This document shows positions 13,172 to 14,056 of a stretch of 14,056 nucleotides of DNA, piece by piece (positions within the stretch are counted from its first letter, which is position 1; each line of letters starts with the position of its first letter). The position numbers and the translations under genes are program-made. The notes under the pieces were generated by a model. It had not been told where the DNA came from and did no database searches. It saw only the letters and a program-made list of their open reading frames with translations. The stretch is from Domibacillus sp. (GTDB lineage Bacteria > Bacillota > Bacilli > Bacillales > Domibacillaceae), in contig JAPSKG010000029.1 of the NCBI GenBank assembly GCA_031177795.1, positions 1-14,056 of the forward strand, read 5' to 3'.

Positions 13172-13453
13172 TTACCTTTTAGACTGGATTTCAAGAACAA
13201 GCTCCATCGCTGCTTTTTTGCTTAAATAAATGCCTCCACTAAAAGCCTCACAATCAGATGATTCAATTCCCGTAATGTAACACAACCGTTTTTCTTTGAT
13301 TTGATCAGTTTGCTTTTCGGCCAAAATTTGCCCTTGCTTTACCGTCATCACCAAGCGGTCTTTTGGTTGAATGCCCAGCTTTTTCCGAACTGGTTTTGGT
13401 AAAAGAATTCTCCCTTGCCCATCAACTTTACGTGTAAGCACTACTTGAATCAT
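13172..13453 (-). CDS. AbrB/Abh-family transition-state regulator
   Basis: This is a 93-residue DNA-binding protein of the AbrB family. The N-terminal swapped-hairpin domain (about 5-52) has the conserved RKVDGQGRILLPKPVRKKLGI pattern, with the VRKKLGI segment equivalent to LRRTLGI of AbrB. The C-terminal part keeps the AbrB/Abh layout: C58 in CYITG, SGGIYLSKKAA and a final LEIQ. This full two-domain form separates it from short antitoxin-type AbrB proteins and from the longer SpoVT. It is probably a tetrameric global regulator or paralogue acting in transition to stationary phase. It is translated from AGAGGTGA at ATG 13453. A good promoter lies upstream, and uppP follows on the same strand. 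Whether it is AbrB itself or a paralogue cannot be settled here; several core residues differ from B. subtilis AbrB. Confidence 0.9.
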   Translation of the reverse strand: MIQVVLTRKVDGQGRILLPKPVRKKLGIQPKDRLVMTVKQGQILAEKQTDQIKEKRLCYITGIESSDCEAFSGGIYLSKKAAMELVLEIQSKR

Positions 13454-13483
13454 TGGTCACCTCTTTTAGTTGTATTTATTTCT

Positions 13484-13512
13484 ACTATTGCATGCAGCAC
13501 TTTTTCTGTCAA
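13484..13512 (-). promoter_or_regulatory. Predicted sigma-A promoter of the AbrB-like gene
   Basis: On the minus strand a perfect TTGACA (13512-13507) is followed after 17 bp by AATAGT (13489-13484), preceded by TGC as in extended -10 promoters. The leader would be about 24 nt. Confidence 0.65.
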
Positions 13513-13610
13513 AGGGGGTATAACAATAAACAAAAGTATGAATTTTCCTTGATTCGGTAAACTAAACTACTGCGGCTTTACCACTGTGCAAACGAAAGGA
13601 CGGCATTTTT

Positions 13611-14054
13611 GTGCGCGATTTAGTAAAAAAAAGAAAAAGCCAGGTGCGATACTGTGAAAAGCTAAGCAATGGACAGTTTTTGCATGTGTATTTTTGGCGT
13701 GAAAAAGAATTTGTTTCAGACCGGGTGGTGTACGTTTGGAATGTGGGGATTATCATTACAGACTCACGAAAAAAAGCAAACTACTGGAAAAACCGGAATC
13801 CAAAGGGCAGCAAGCAAATGGCCACGGGAAAAGCCGGGCTGGAAGGATTAAAAAAAGCGCTGGACATCATTCTTGAGTTTCGAAATCGTTTAAAGCCAAA
13901 CGAATATTTATTTGTTGTGTTTGATGATGAAAAAAGAAAAAATGCTTATCGCTGGTTAGAACGGCACGGGTTCATGGAATTTCATAAAAACGGGAAATTT
14001 CGTGCTTACGGCACATTTAACCCTTTATACGGAAATTGGGCTCCGGAAAATTAA
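13611..14054 (+). CDS. Hypothetical basic protein, possibly GNAT-like C-terminus
   Basis: This is a 147-residue protein that I do not recognise with confidence. It starts with GTG 13611, with AAAGGA (13595-13600) 10 nt upstream. It is strongly basic and has no signal peptide. The N-terminal half is beta-strand-like (QFLHVYFWREKEFVS, VVYVWNVGIIITDS). After a Gly/Lys-rich loop there is a helix (LEGLKKALDIILEFRNRL), then a strand EYLFVVFDDEKRKNAYRW followed by LERHGFMEF. The last segment, with an Ala-Tyr-Arg-x-Leu-Glu-x-x-Gly-Phe pattern, resembles the end of GNAT acyltransferases, but the acetyl-CoA-binding loop is not evident. It is divergent from the AbrB-like gene. Similar small proteins are often carried by phages or mobile elements, but nothing else mobile is seen here. 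Confidence 0.75.
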   Translation: MRDLVKKRKSQVRYCEKLSNGQFLHVYFWREKEFVSDRVVYVWNVGIIITDSRKKANYWKNRNPKGSKQMATGKAGLEGLKKALDIILEFRNRLKPNEYLFVVFDDEKRKNAYRWLERHGFMEFHKNGKFRAYGTFNPLYGNWAPEN

Positions 14055-14056
14055 AT

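Noticed and set aside
13516..13521. GGGTAT as a sigma-B -10 for the gene at 13611
   Set aside because: No GTTT-like -35 lies 12-15 bp upstream, and the distance to the start codon is about 90 bp.

Overview
The window looks like a chromosomal segment from a low-GC Gram-positive spore former of the family Bacillaceae. This rests on a four-gene uptake operon whose gene order and protein lengths match Bacillus subtilis yclNOPQ, a tiny YjcZ-type sporulation-associated membrane protein, an AbrB-type transition-state regulator, strong AGGAGG-type ribosome binding sites, consensus sigma-A promoters and Fur boxes. No tRNA, rRNA, CRISPR array or transposase was seen.

Region 1 (1-2166, minus strand) is a sugar ABC importer. 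A lipoprotein binding protein resembling the inositol/rhizopine-binding type precedes an MglA/RbsA-type double ATPase that runs off the left edge. Its long leader carries four AANCGNTT operator-like sites (LacI family or CcpA), one of them directly downstream of a recognisable -10. Region 2 (2228-4970, plus strand) holds a small secreted protein with three internal repeats and then an OmpR-type response regulator and sensor kinase. 11-bp direct repeats in front of the secreted protein look like a response-regulator box. Region 3 (4973-8757, minus strand) is the yclNOPQ-type catecholate siderophore (petrobactin-like) importer behind a Fur-box-like site. It converges on the kinase across a terminator that serves both strands.

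Region 4 (8779-9381, minus strand) is a MarR-family regulator. Its promoter is a perfect TTGACA-17-TATAAT with one Fur-like box in the spacer and a second near the transcription start, which suggests iron control of the regulator next to the siderophore operon. Region 5 (9382-10826) is sparse. It contains a 32-residue YjcZ-like peptide gene, a Pro/Tyr-rich protein on the other strand, and a long 22/23-bp inverted repeat. Region 6 (10790-13512, minus strand) reads AbrB-like regulator, undecaprenyl-diphosphatase (uppP) and the ribosome-splitting GTPase hflX. The hflX leader contains an intrinsic terminator that ends just before its Shine-Dalgarno sequence, a layout suggesting attenuation. Region 7 (13611-14054, plus strand) is an unrecognised basic protein that starts with GTG.

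No wholly new system is obvious. The observations most worth checking are the hflX leader terminator, the Fur-embedded marR promoter, the operator array of the sugar operon, and the repeat-containing secreted protein beside the two-component system.
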